From Flexivirga alba (GTDB lineage: Bacteria; Actinomycetota; Actinomycetes; Actinomycetales; Dermatophilaceae), in the NCBI RefSeq assembly GCF_042661025.1, contig NZ_JBHSWH010000001.1, positions 2,294,001-2,358,000 on the forward strand: DNA of 64,000 bases, given 5' to 3'. This document shows positions 7,713 to 17,786 of the stretch, one piece after another (the stretch's first letter is position 1; every line of letters starts with the position of its first letter). The notes beneath the pieces are model-generated. The model was not told the origin of the DNA and did not search any database. It worked only from the letters and a program-made list of their open reading frames with translations. The translations under genes were made by a program, and so were the position numbers.

Positions 7713-7967
7713 ATGCCGACCGTGAACGTGCAGGAAGCCAAGACGCATCTGTCCGAGTTGCTCAGCCGAGTCGAACGAGGTGAGAACGTCGTCATCGCGC
7801 GATCCGGGAAGCCGATCGCAGAGTTGCGCCCTATTGCCAAGCCGGCACTTCGATTCGGGACCCTCAGCCATCTGGGTGACATCGGCTCCGGCTTCCTCGA
7901 GCCGTTGGACAAGGAGGAGCAATCACGGTGGGAGGACGGCGGGCCCGAAGACCCGCTGTCGGCATGA
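7713..7967 (+). CDS. vapB: Antitoxin, Phd/YefM type
   Basis: An 84-aa antitoxin. The N-terminal fold VNVQEAKTHLSELLSRVERG followed by ENVVIARSGKPIAELRP is the Phd/YefM DNA-binding domain. The acidic C-terminus (LDKEEQSRWEDGGPED) is the toxin-binding tail. Its stop overlaps the toxin start (ATGA), so translation is coupled. It is expected to neutralise the PIN toxin and repress the operon by binding the palindrome at 7673-7695. Confidence 0.9.
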   Translation: MPTVNVQEAKTHLSELLSRVERGENVVIARSGKPIAELRPIAKPALRFGTLSHLGDIGSGFLEPLDKEEQSRWEDGGPEDPLSA

Positions 7968-8356
7968 GTCTTCTGCTGGACACCCACGTCCTACTGTGGG
8001 CGGCGGCTTCGCCCGAGCTGTTGCCCGCCGGCGTCAAGCGTCAGCTCGAGAAGGCCGATCGGCGGTTCATTTCAGCTGCAAGTGGCTACGAGATTGCGTT
8101 CAAGGCTCGTCGGGGCAAGCTCGCATCCGGCGAAGCCGTGCTCGCCGCCTGGCCCCGGCTGCTGGATGAATTGCAACTCGTTGAGTTGAGCCTCTCGGTC
8201 GCCCAGATGATCCGTGCCGGTGCATTGGCGTGGGAGCACCGAGATCCATTCGACAGGATGCTCGTCGCGCAGGCGCAGCTTGATGGACTCACCCTGATCA
8301 CCAAGGACACTGCCATTCGCTCCCACCGCGGTGTGCGGACAGCGCCGTGGAAATGA
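7964..8356 (+). CDS. vapC: PIN-domain ribonuclease toxin
   Basis: A 130-aa PIN-domain endoribonuclease. The acidic catalytic residues are visible: Asp in LLLDTHVLLWA, Glu in SGYEIAFKARRGKL, and Asp residues in HRDPFDRMLVAQAQ and ITKDTAI. VapC toxins cut tRNA or rRNA under stress and are held inactive by the antitoxin. The length is typical. It ends 40 nt before the convergent pgm gene with no clear terminator between them. Confidence 0.9.
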   Translation: MSLLLDTHVLLWAAASPELLPAGVKRQLEKADRRFISAASGYEIAFKARRGKLASGEAVLAAWPRLLDELQLVELSLSVAQMIRAGALAWEHRDPFDRMLVAQAQLDGLTLITKDTAIRSHRGVRTAPWK

Positions 8357-8396
8357 GCAGCGACCAGCATGCTTTACGCAGGCGGCGTCGACACAC

Positions 8397-10037
8397 TCAG
8401 CCGCCCAGAGCGGCCGACACGATCTCCTTCGCCTCGGCCTGCACCTGCGCGAGGTGCTCGGCGCCTTGGAACGACTCGGCGTAGATCTTGTAGACGTCTT
8501 CCGTGCCGGACGGGCGAGCGGCGAACCAGGCATCCTCGGTGGTGACCTTCAGGCCGCCGACCGGTGCGTCGTTGCCGGGCGCGCGAGTCAGCTTCGCGGT
8601 GATCGGTTGGCCGGCCAGTGACGTGGACGCCACGTCGTCGGGGGAGAGCGCCGCGAGCTTCGCCTTCTGCTCCCGGTTGGCCGGTGCATCGATCCGCGCG
8701 TATGCCGGATCGCCGTGAGTGGCAACGAGTTCGGCGTAGTGCTGGCTCGGCGATGCTCCGGTCTTCGCCAGGATCTCCGACGCGAGTAGGGCAAGCGCGA
8801 TGCCGTCCTTGTCGGTGGTCCATGCCGTGCCGTCCTTGCGCAGGAACGATGCGCCGGCCGACTCCTCGCCCCCGAAACCCACACTGCCGTCCAGCAATCC
8901 GGGCACGAACCACTTGAACCCGACAGGCACCTCCCACAGCTGCGCACCGAGCCCGGCCACCACGCGGTCGATCATCGACGACGACACCAAGGTCTTGCCG
9001 ACTCGATCGGACGACCAGCCGGGTCGCGCGCCGCCATACAGATACTGAATCGCTACGGAGAGATAGTGATTGGGGTTCATCAGACCGCCATCCGGAGTGA
9101 CGATGCCGTGCCGGTCGGAGTCGGCGTCGTTGCCGGTTGCGATGTCGAAGTCGGCGCGCTTGCCGATCAGCGATGCCATCGCGTATGGCGACGAGCAGTC
9201 CATCCGGATCTTCTCGTCCCAGTCCAGGGTCATGAAACGCCAGGTGGGATCCACCAGCGGATTGACCACGGTCAGGTCGAGCCCGAAACGATCGGCGATG
9301 GCACCCCAGTAGGCGACCGACGCACCTCCGAGTGGGTCCGCGCCGATGCGTATGCCGGCAGACTTGATCGCGTCCAAGTCGACCAGGTTTGCCAGGTCAT
9401 CGACGTAGGTCGTCATGAAGTCGTAGGAACCGGCGGCAGCGCGTGCCTTGCTGAACGGCTCCCGTCGCACGCCGTCGAGCCCGGCGCGCAGGTAATCGTT
9501 GGCGGCTGCCGCGATGACCTTGGTGGCGTCGCTGTCCGCGGGTCCACCGTGCGGCGGGTTGTACTTGAATCCGCCGTCGGCCGGCGGGTTGTGCGACGGC
9601 GTCACGACGATGCCGTCGGCCAGGCCGGGGCCTGTCGTCCGCCCACTGTTCGCCCGCAGGATCGCGTGCGACACCGCAGGTGTGGGGGTGTAACCGTCGG
9701 CGTGGTCGACCAGCACCTGCACGTCGTTCGCCGCAAGCACCTCGAGCGCCGAGGCCCAGGCGGGCTCGGACAAGGCGTGGGTGTCCCGGCCGATGAAGAG
9801 CGGCCCGTCATACCCCTGTGACCGCCGGTAGTCGACGATCGCCTGGGTCGTGGCCAGGATGTGTGCCTGGTTGAACGCGGCCTTCAGCGATGAACCTCGA
9901 TGACCCGACGTGCCGAAAACCACCTGCTGATCGATGTTTTCGGGATCCGGCTGGACCTCGTAATAGCTCGTGACCAGGTGCGGGACATCGACAAGGTCGC
10001 TCGCAGCAGCAGGTTGTCCGGCTCGACTCACGCTCAT
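8397..10037 (-). CDS. pgm: Phosphoglucomutase (alpha-D-glucose phosphate-specific)
   Basis: Interconverts glucose 1-phosphate and glucose 6-phosphate in the cytosol, joining glycogen and trehalose metabolism to glycolysis. The 546-aa protein has all family blocks: FGTSGHRG at the N-terminus, the phosphoserine loop TPSHNPP, the metal loop NDADSDRHG, the sugar-binding GGEESAG and the phosphate-binding RPSGTEDVYK. The start at ATG 10037 gives MSVSRAGQPA; CAGGCT lies 7 nt upstream, weakly supporting a leaderless mRNA. It belongs functionally with the glg genes downstream. Confidence 0.95.
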   Translation of the reverse strand: MSVSRAGQPAAASDLVDVPHLVTSYYEVQPDPENIDQQVVFGTSGHRGSSLKAAFNQAHILATTQAIVDYRRSQGYDGPLFIGRDTHALSEPAWASALEVLAANDVQVLVDHADGYTPTPAVSHAILRANSGRTTGPGLADGIVVTPSHNPPADGGFKYNPPHGGPADSDATKVIAAAANDYLRAGLDGVRREPFSKARAAAGSYDFMTTYVDDLANLVDLDAIKSAGIRIGADPLGGASVAYWGAIADRFGLDLTVVNPLVDPTWRFMTLDWDEKIRMDCSSPYAMASLIGKRADFDIATGNDADSDRHGIVTPDGGLMNPNHYLSVAIQYLYGGARPGWSSDRVGKTLVSSSMIDRVVAGLGAQLWEVPVGFKWFVPGLLDGSVGFGGEESAGASFLRKDGTAWTTDKDGIALALLASEILAKTGASPSQHYAELVATHGDPAYARIDAPANREQKAKLAALSPDDVASTSLAGQPITAKLTRAPGNDAPVGGLKVTTEDAWFAARPSGTEDVYKIYAESFQGAEHLAQVQAEAKEIVSAALGG

Positions 10038-10188
10038 GTCGATCAGCCTGCCACGACCGGCTGGCTCACGACAGGCGACTGAAGCGATCGAGCGCGTAGT
10101 TCTCAGCGAACCGGTCGACCGTAATCGCCCCACGTACACCTTCGACTCAGTAACTTCGAAACCACTCACCTTTAGGAAGGGAAGCTAT

Positions 10189-12120
10189 ATGCGCTCACAG
10201 ATCGCCTTGCTCGGCGCCGTCACCCTCGCAGCCGGAGCAATCGGCGGCCCCGCATTCGCGGCCGGCAACACCAACAACCAGCGCAAGGTAGTGGCGCACC
10301 AAGTCCAGTCACCGGGGCGATCCCTCGGTGCCGCGTCACCCACGACCACCGAGCACTTCATCGTCACGTTCAAGCTGCGTGACCAGGTCGGCGCGGAATC
10401 TTTCGTGAAGACCGTTTCGGACCCGGCAAGTCCACAGCACGGGAAGTTCCTCAGCCCGGCGCAATTCACCAAGCGCTTCGCCGCATCGAAGTCGGATGTC
10501 GACCAGGCCGTCGCGTGGTTGCACAGCCAGGGCCTGCAGACCGGTGCCGTTTCACCGACGCGCAGCTACGTGCAGGTGTCCGGCTCGACGGCCGCGGTCA
10601 ACAAGGCATTCGGCACCCAGATGCACAAGTACTCCAAGAGCGGCCGGACCTTCTCCGCACCGGCGAAGGCAGTGACCATGCCCAGCAGTGTCGCCGGAGT
10701 CGTCGGCGGTGTAGTCGGCCTGGACCACTCCCGGATCCTGCACACGACCAACATCCGCACGAATGAGGCAGCTGCGCAACAAAAGTCGGCGCGCACGCTC
10801 TCAGCGCTCGGTGCCAAGCCGAACGCCTCTTCCGGCGCCAGCGATGCCTGCTCGTCGTACTACGGGCAGTACCACCTGCCCTACGCGCCGAAGGCGGCCC
10901 AGCCGCTCAAGGGCATCCAGCCCGGCAGCCTGTGCGGCTACACGCCGCAGCAGCTGCGGGCGGCGCGCGGCATGACGGCCAAGAACACCGGCAAGGGTAT
11001 GACGGTCGGAATCACGTTGTGGTGCAACGATCCTCGCATCGAGGCCGACACCAACACGTGGGCCAAGAGCGTCGGTTTCCAGCCGCTGAAGAAGAACCAG
11101 CTGACGGTCGTCGAGCCGGACGGAGGCTTCAACCGACTCTACTGTGATGATCAAGGCTCCGGCGGCGTCAACGCAGAGCAGGCCCTGGATGCCCAGTCGA
11201 TCCATGGTGCTGCACCGGACGCGAAGATCATCTACTCCGCGGCCGCGGCGCCGTTCGACGACGCGCTGATCACCTCGATGCACAAGCTGATCGACAACAA
11301 CTCCGTCGACTCCTTCTCCAACTCGTGGGGTGGCGGTGAGACGAATGACCCGACTACGAACGATGCCTACTCCGCCGTCTTCATGCAGGCCGCGGCGCAA
11401 GGGATCTCGGTGCTGTTCTCCTCCGGCGACTACGGCGACAACACCAATGGTGACCAGCAGACGACCGCACCGTCTCCGGATTATCCGGCGGCCAACCCCT
11501 GGGTGACCGCCGTCGGTGGCACCTCGCTGGCGACTGGAAACGCCAAGGGCTCCAAGGTCACGTTCGAGCAGGCCTGGAACACGTCACGCAACCTGCAGCA
11601 GAACGACGCGTGGAGCGGTTGGCAGTACCGCTACGGCGGCGGCGGTGGCGTGAGTCAATATCACGCGGAGCCCTATTACCAGAAAGGTGTCGTGCCAACG
11701 CGATTCACCGGTGTCGACCCGCACCGCGCCTACCCGGACCTGGCCGGCGCAGGTGACCCCTACACGGGCTACTTGATCGGCTACCACGACGGCGCTGCCG
11801 GCAACAACTTCGCGCTGGAGAAGATCGGCGGCACGAGCTGGTCCTCGCCGTGGACTGCAGGCACCCTGGCGCTCGTCGGCAAGCGCGTCGGGTTCCTGAA
11901 CCCGGCGATCTATGCGAAGGGCCACGCGGGTCTGACCGACGTCAAGGGCAACGTCCTGAACCACGGCTTCGAGTACAAGACCTCGGGCACCCTCGCCACG
12001 GTCGGCATCAACTCACAGCAGGTGCAGGACCAGACCCTGGTCTCCGACAAGGGCTACGACAGCCTGACCGGCTTCGGTGTGCCGAGCTCGACAAGCGCGT
12101 TCGTCAACGCGCTGAAGTGA
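10189..12120 (+). CDS. Secreted S53 serine-carboxyl protease (sedolisin/kumamolisin family)
   Basis: A 643-aa acid endopeptidase exported by a signal peptide (MRSQIALLGAVTLAAGAIGG, cleaved after AFA). Residues of about 50-190 form the activation prodomain (HFIVTFKLRDQ, GLQTGAVSPTRSYVQVSG). In the catalytic domain the Glu-Asp pair is in AEQALDAQSI, the oxyanion Asp is in SSGDYGD and the nucleophile is in GGTSWSSPW. The C-terminal Ca2+ site is DSLTGFGVPSS. A strong ribosome site (AGGAAGGGA) precedes ATG 10189. The gene stands alone, with a strong terminator after it. It probably feeds on extracellular protein. Confidence 0.93.
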   Translation: MRSQIALLGAVTLAAGAIGGPAFAAGNTNNQRKVVAHQVQSPGRSLGAASPTTTEHFIVTFKLRDQVGAESFVKTVSDPASPQHGKFLSPAQFTKRFAASKSDVDQAVAWLHSQGLQTGAVSPTRSYVQVSGSTAAVNKAFGTQMHKYSKSGRTFSAPAKAVTMPSSVAGVVGGVVGLDHSRILHTTNIRTNEAAAQQKSARTLSALGAKPNASSGASDACSSYYGQYHLPYAPKAAQPLKGIQPGSLCGYTPQQLRAARGMTAKNTGKGMTVGITLWCNDPRIEADTNTWAKSVGFQPLKKNQLTVVEPDGGFNRLYCDDQGSGGVNAEQALDAQSIHGAAPDAKIIYSAAAAPFDDALITSMHKLIDNNSVDSFSNSWGGGETNDPTTNDAYSAVFMQAAAQGISVLFSSGDYGDNTNGDQQTTAPSPDYPAANPWVTAVGGTSLATGNAKGSKVTFEQAWNTSRNLQQNDAWSGWQYRYGGGGGVSQYHAEPYYQKGVVPTRFTGVDPHRAYPDLAGAGDPYTGYLIGYHDGAAGNNFALEKIGGTSWSSPWTAGTLALVGKRVGFLNPAIYAKGHAGLTDVKGNVLNHGFEYKTSGTLATVGINSQQVQDQTLVSDKGYDSLTGFGVPSSTSAFVNALK

Positions 12121-12143
12121 TTCCGTTCAGCAGCAAGTGAATT

Positions 12144-12175
12144 GAGGCGCCTCCCGGGTTCCCGGGAGGCGCCTC
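12144..12175 (+). terminator. Strong hairpin terminator after the S53 protease
   Basis: gaggcgcctcccggg (12144-12158) and cccgggaggcgcctc (12161-12175) pair perfectly over 15 bp around a 2-nt loop, followed by ttgcatt. It starts 23 nt after the stop codon. Confidence 0.85.
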
Positions 12176-12180
12176 TTGCA

Positions 12181-12275
12181 TTGAGGTGGCCGAGCGTCGC
12201 CCTAAGGAGCCGGTGAGGGACGAGCCGGCGTCTCGAAGGGGAGCGAGGGACGAGCGTCTCGAGGTCTCGTTGCCT
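12181..12275. repeat. Dispersed intergenic repeat, family 1
   Basis: Contains ttgaggtggccgag, gagggacgagc (twice) and gtctcgaggtctcg, matching the block at 48444-48535. It sits between the terminator of the protease gene and the glgB 3' end. Confidence 0.65.
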
Positions 12276-12281
12276 GCGTCC

Positions 12282-12318
12282 GGCAGAAGGTGCGGTCCGG
12301 CGCACTCTGTGCAGGGCC
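12282..12318. repeat. Dispersed palindromic repeat, family 2
   Basis: ggcagaaggtgcg..cgcactctgtgcagggcc, an imperfect palindrome of the same design as copies at 22606, 50648, 50723 and 50796. Confidence 0.6.
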
Positions 12319-12355
12319 GAAACGTCTGTCGCTGGTTGGAAGGCGTTTGCGGCAT

Positions 12356-12390
12356 GCAGATCGTGCGGTACGGCGCTACTTGTCCTCTGC
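12356..12390. repeat. Dispersed palindromic repeat, family 2 (overlaps glgB end)
   Basis: gcagatcgtgcggtacggcg..ctctgc shares its left arm exactly with the family copies at 50648 and 50796. It overlaps the last five codons of glgB, which are therefore encoded inside the repeat. Confidence 0.5.
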
Positions 12391-14616
12391 ATCGGTGGCT
12401 GCGGTGGGGGCAGTTCCATCCGGAGTGAACCAGATCGCGGACAGCGGCGGGATCGTGACAACGGCGGAGTACGGCTGGTCGTTGTATGGCGTGTCCGTGG
12501 CGTCGACACCGCCGAGGTTGCCGCGGTTGGAGCCGCCATACCGCTCCGCGTCGGTGTTGAGCAGCTCCAGCCAGCGACCGGCTCGGGGCAGCCCGATGCG
12601 TATGTCGCGCGCCTCGGCGCCGCTGTAGTTGAGCACCGCCGCGACGACGTCGCCATTCTGTTCCGGAGTGTCGAATCGCAAGTAGGAGAACAGGTTTGCG
12701 TCGGCGGCGTTCGCATCGATCCACCGGAAGCCGTGCGGGTCGTGGTCCAGCTTCCACAGGGCGGGGTGTTCGGCATACAGCCGGTTGAGGTCCGACACGA
12801 GGTGCGCGACGCCGAGGTGCGCCGGCTGGTCGAGCAGCCACCAGTCCAGACTGCGGCCGTCCGCCCACTCGGACTCCTGCCCGAACTCGCAGCCCATGAA
12901 GAGCAGCTGCTTTCCGGGGTGGCTCCACATGTCGGTGAGGAGAGTCCGGACACCGGCCAGCTGCTCCCACCGGTCGCCTGGCATCTTGCGCAACAACGAA
13001 CCCTTGCCGTGCACGACCTCGTCATGGCTGATCGGCAGCACGAACTGCTCGTCCCACGCGTAGACGAGCGAGAACGTCATCTTGTTGTGGTGGTATTTGC
13101 GGTAGATCGGTTGCTGCGCAACGTAATCCAGCGTGTCGTGCATCCAGCCCATGTTCCACTTGAAGCCGAACCCGAGGCCGTCCTGGTTGGTCGGCTTGGT
13201 GACTCCGGGCCAGGAGGTGGACTCCTCGGCGATCATCACCGTGCCGGGCAGCCGGCGGTATGCCGTCGCGTTGGTCTCCTGCAGCAGTTGCATCGCCTCG
13301 AGGTTCTCGCGGCCACCGTGCTTGTTCGGGAGCCACTCGCCCTCGTTGCGGGAGTAGTCGAGATAGAGCATCGATGCCACACCATCGACACGCAGCCCAT
13401 CGGCGTGGAATTCCTGCAGCCAGTAGACGGCGTTCGCGACGAGGAAGTTGCGCACCTGGGGGCGACCGAAATCGAAGATGTACGAACCCCATTCGGGGTG
13501 CCAACCACGCCGTGGGTCAGCGTGCTCGTAGAGCGGTGTGCCGTCGAAGCGCGCCAACGCCCACTCATCGGTGGCGAAGTGGCCGGGCACCCAGTCCAGG
13601 ATGACGCCGACTCCCGCTTGGTGCAGCTTGTCGACCAGGAGGCGGAAGTCGTCCGGGTCGCCGAGCCGCGAATTCGGTGCGTAGTAACCGGTGACGTGGT
13701 AACCCCAGGACGGCGGGTAGGGGTGCTCCATCACCGGCATGAACTCCACGTGAGTGAAGCCGAGTTCGCTGACGTACGAGACAAGTTCGTCGGCCAGCTC
13801 GCGCCATGACTTACCCTGCCGCCACGACATCGGGTGCACTTCGTAGACGCTCATCGGGCGCTCGTGCGCCGCGGTGGCCGCACGCTGCTCGAGCCAGGCT
13901 CCGTCGCCCCACTCGTAGGTGGAGGCGGTGACGACGGAGGCTGTCGCGGGCGCGGTCTCGGCGAGCCGAGCCAGCGGGTCGGCCTTCTCACGCCAGGTCC
14001 CGTCCGGGCCGAGAATGTCGAATTTGTAACGGTTTCCGACACCGACGCCGGGCACGAAGAGCTCCCAGACACCGCCGCTGAGCCGGCGCATCGGGTGACC
14101 CTGCCCACCCCAGGTGTTGAAGTCACCGACCAGGCGCACACCGCGTGCGTTCGGCGCCCAGACGGCGAAGGACGTGCCGTCGACCGCACCCTGCGGGCTG
14201 TCGTAGCGGTGCAGGTGCGCGCCGAGCACGGTCCACAACTGCTCGTGGCGGCCCTCCGCGATGAGGTGCAGGTCGATCTCGCCGAGGGTGGGCAGGAAGC
14301 GGTAAGGGTCGTCGGTGACGTGCTCGACCCCGTCGTCATACGTGGTCACTACCCGGTAATCGGGAACCTCAGCGGTCGGCAGCGGGCCGCTCCACAACCC
14401 CTCGTAGTCGTGCTGCAGGTCGGCTCGCGTGCCGTCCGGCAGTTGGACCTGGACGGTGCTCGCCATGGGGCGGAAAACCCTTACCAGCGCGCCGGATTCG
14501 CCGACGTGCGGACCCAGCAGGCGGTGCGGATCGCCATATCGTCCGACGAGTAGCTCATGGGCGACCTCGGTCCGAAGGGCAGTCTGGTGTTCGCTCGTGC
14601 CGTGGTTGTCGCTCAT
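12376..14616 (-). CDS. glgB: 1,4-alpha-glucan branching enzyme
   Basis: Moves a segment of a linear alpha-1,4-glucan to form an alpha-1,6 branch. It is 746 aa, with an N-terminal CBM48 region, then the GH13 barrel: DWVPGHFATD, the nucleophile Asp in GLRVDGVASM, the acid Glu in MIAEESTSWPG and SHDEVVHGKGS. ATG 14616 has an excellent ribosome site (AGGAGAAG 8 nt upstream). In the sequence given, the maltokinase frame runs into this gene without a stop, but the strong ribosome site and normal N-terminus (MSDNHGTSEHQ) argue for a separate protein. It is the last gene of the glgE-treS-mak-glgB operon. Confidence 0.93.
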   Translation of the reverse strand: MSDNHGTSEHQTALRTEVAHELLVGRYGDPHRLLGPHVGESGALVRVFRPMASTVQVQLPDGTRADLQHDYEGLWSGPLPTAEVPDYRVVTTYDDGVEHVTDDPYRFLPTLGEIDLHLIAEGRHEQLWTVLGAHLHRYDSPQGAVDGTSFAVWAPNARGVRLVGDFNTWGGQGHPMRRLSGGVWELFVPGVGVGNRYKFDILGPDGTWREKADPLARLAETAPATASVVTASTYEWGDGAWLEQRAATAAHERPMSVYEVHPMSWRQGKSWRELADELVSYVSELGFTHVEFMPVMEHPYPPSWGYHVTGYYAPNSRLGDPDDFRLLVDKLHQAGVGVILDWVPGHFATDEWALARFDGTPLYEHADPRRGWHPEWGSYIFDFGRPQVRNFLVANAVYWLQEFHADGLRVDGVASMLYLDYSRNEGEWLPNKHGGRENLEAMQLLQETNATAYRRLPGTVMIAEESTSWPGVTKPTNQDGLGFGFKWNMGWMHDTLDYVAQQPIYRKYHHNKMTFSLVYAWDEQFVLPISHDEVVHGKGSLLRKMPGDRWEQLAGVRTLLTDMWSHPGKQLLFMGCEFGQESEWADGRSLDWWLLDQPAHLGVAHLVSDLNRLYAEHPALWKLDHDPHGFRWIDANAADANLFSYLRFDTPEQNGDVVAAVLNYSGAEARDIRIGLPRAGRWLELLNTDAERYGGSNRGNLGGVDATDTPYNDQPYSAVVTIPPLSAIWFTPDGTAPTAATDAEDK

Positions 14617-14620
14617 GCTG

Positions 14621-16055
14621 TTACTTCTCCTCGTGGGCAGTAATCGCAGGATCGCGCTGCGTGGGATGTCCAACCACTCGGGCCGGTTGCGGACCTCGTA
14701 GACGACCTCGTAGCTCGCCTTGTCGACTTCGAACAGCTCGATAAGTCGCCGGTATGACGCAAGGTCGACACCACTCTGCGCGGCATACCCGTCCAGGAAT
14801 GCCGCGCGCGCCTCGGCCGCCCAGTCGCGTCGGTCAGCGGTGTCGTCCCGCTGCTCGATGGAGCCGGCGGCGTAGTCGAACGACCGCAGCATGCCGGCGA
14901 TGTCGCGCAACGGCACGTCGGCCTCGTTGCGTTCGTCCAGCGTCCGCAGCGGCTCGCCCTCGAAGTCCAGCAGCACCCAGCCGCGTTCCGGCACGTCCAA
15001 GGCCTGACCGAGGTGGAAATCACCGTGAATGCGTTGCAGCGCAGGCCAATCCGCTCCGGCGGCGCTTTCGACGAGGGAGTCGAACTCGCCCTGGCGGTCA
15101 CGCAGCTCGGGCACGGCCTCGGCTGCGACGGCGAACCGCCGCCGGATCGCGTCGAGCTGCCGGGAGACCGACTCGGGAGTGCTCGGCCCGACCGGCATCG
15201 CCTCCGCCAGCTGGTGGTGGACCTCGGCCGTAGCAGCACCCAGCGCATACGCGGAAGCGGCGAACGACCGGTCTTCTGACGCAGCCTCCAACGCCACCCG
15301 CCAGGCATCCTGGACGCCGGGGAAGAACTCCTGCGCGAAGGCGAGATCGCCCTGCGCGCGTCCGGTGCCGTCCGGGGTCGGCCAGTCGCCTCGCAAGGAC
15401 GCGACCATCTGCGGAACCCTTTCGCTGCCCACGTCGCTGAGCGCCGCCTGCAGTGTGACGTCGGGGTTGTCGCCGGCGTGGATCACCCGGAAGACCTTGA
15501 TGATCAACGGCTCCTCATCGTCCGAATCGACGATGATCGACGTGTTGGACTGCTCACCGGACAACACTCGGGCGGTGCGGATCCGCGGCACCGCGGCATG
15601 ACGAAAACCGCTGCCGCGCACAGTGATCGGCGGCTCCATCGTGCCGACGTGAGCGCCCGACTCGTCATACCTCTCGAGCACTGCTTGCCTGCCGCCGGTG
15701 ATCATGGTGCGCAACAAGGTCGCCACGAAGACCGGGTCATGGCAGCCGTCGTAGACCCAGCGGTGCCCGAGCGCCGAGTGCTCCATCCCCCGATGAGCGC
15801 GTGATCGGCGCCTTCCAGCGGAGCGCCCCGGTAGGTCATCGGGATCTGGTAGACGACGGACTCACCGGTGGATGAGTCAGCGACGATGTTGATCTCCACC
15901 CCGACCTGGCCGGCTGGGTCGTCGAAGCGATAACTGCCGAGGCGGGTCAGCTTCGGTGTTCCACCCTTGCCGGCATACCAGCGTTGCGTGCCGATCCACC
16001 CCGACAGCAGCTCCTCCTTGCTCGGCTGCAGGGTCGCGTGGTGGATGATCGCCAT
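14621..16055 (-). CDS. mak: Maltokinase (frameshifted)
   Basis: Phosphorylates maltose to maltose 1-phosphate with ATP, the donor for GlgE. The N-terminal part reads MAIIHHATLQPSKEELLSG, with GTQRWYAGKGG as in Mak/Pep2 proteins. The frame breaks at the C run 15787-15791 (ADHALIG continues as MEHSALGHRWVYDGCHDPVF). The kinase core has RIHGDFHLGQAL (catalytic loop) and VLLDFEGEP (metal Asp). Near 14640 the frame runs on into glgB; a second one-base loss would give a C-terminus ending AITAHEEK at TAA 14621-14623. Adding one base at each site makes the length an exact multiple of three, about 478 aa. Confidence 0.85.
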
Positions 16056-16058
16056 ATG

Positions 16059-17780
<1,722 letters not shown>

Positions 17781-17786
17781 TCTGTT

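Noticed and set aside
12376..15786. A single protein of about 1136 aa (maltokinase plus GlgB)
   Set aside because: A strong ribosome site and typical GlgB N-terminus lie inside it, and the maltokinase half is itself truncated by a frameshift, so two separate genes are more likely.
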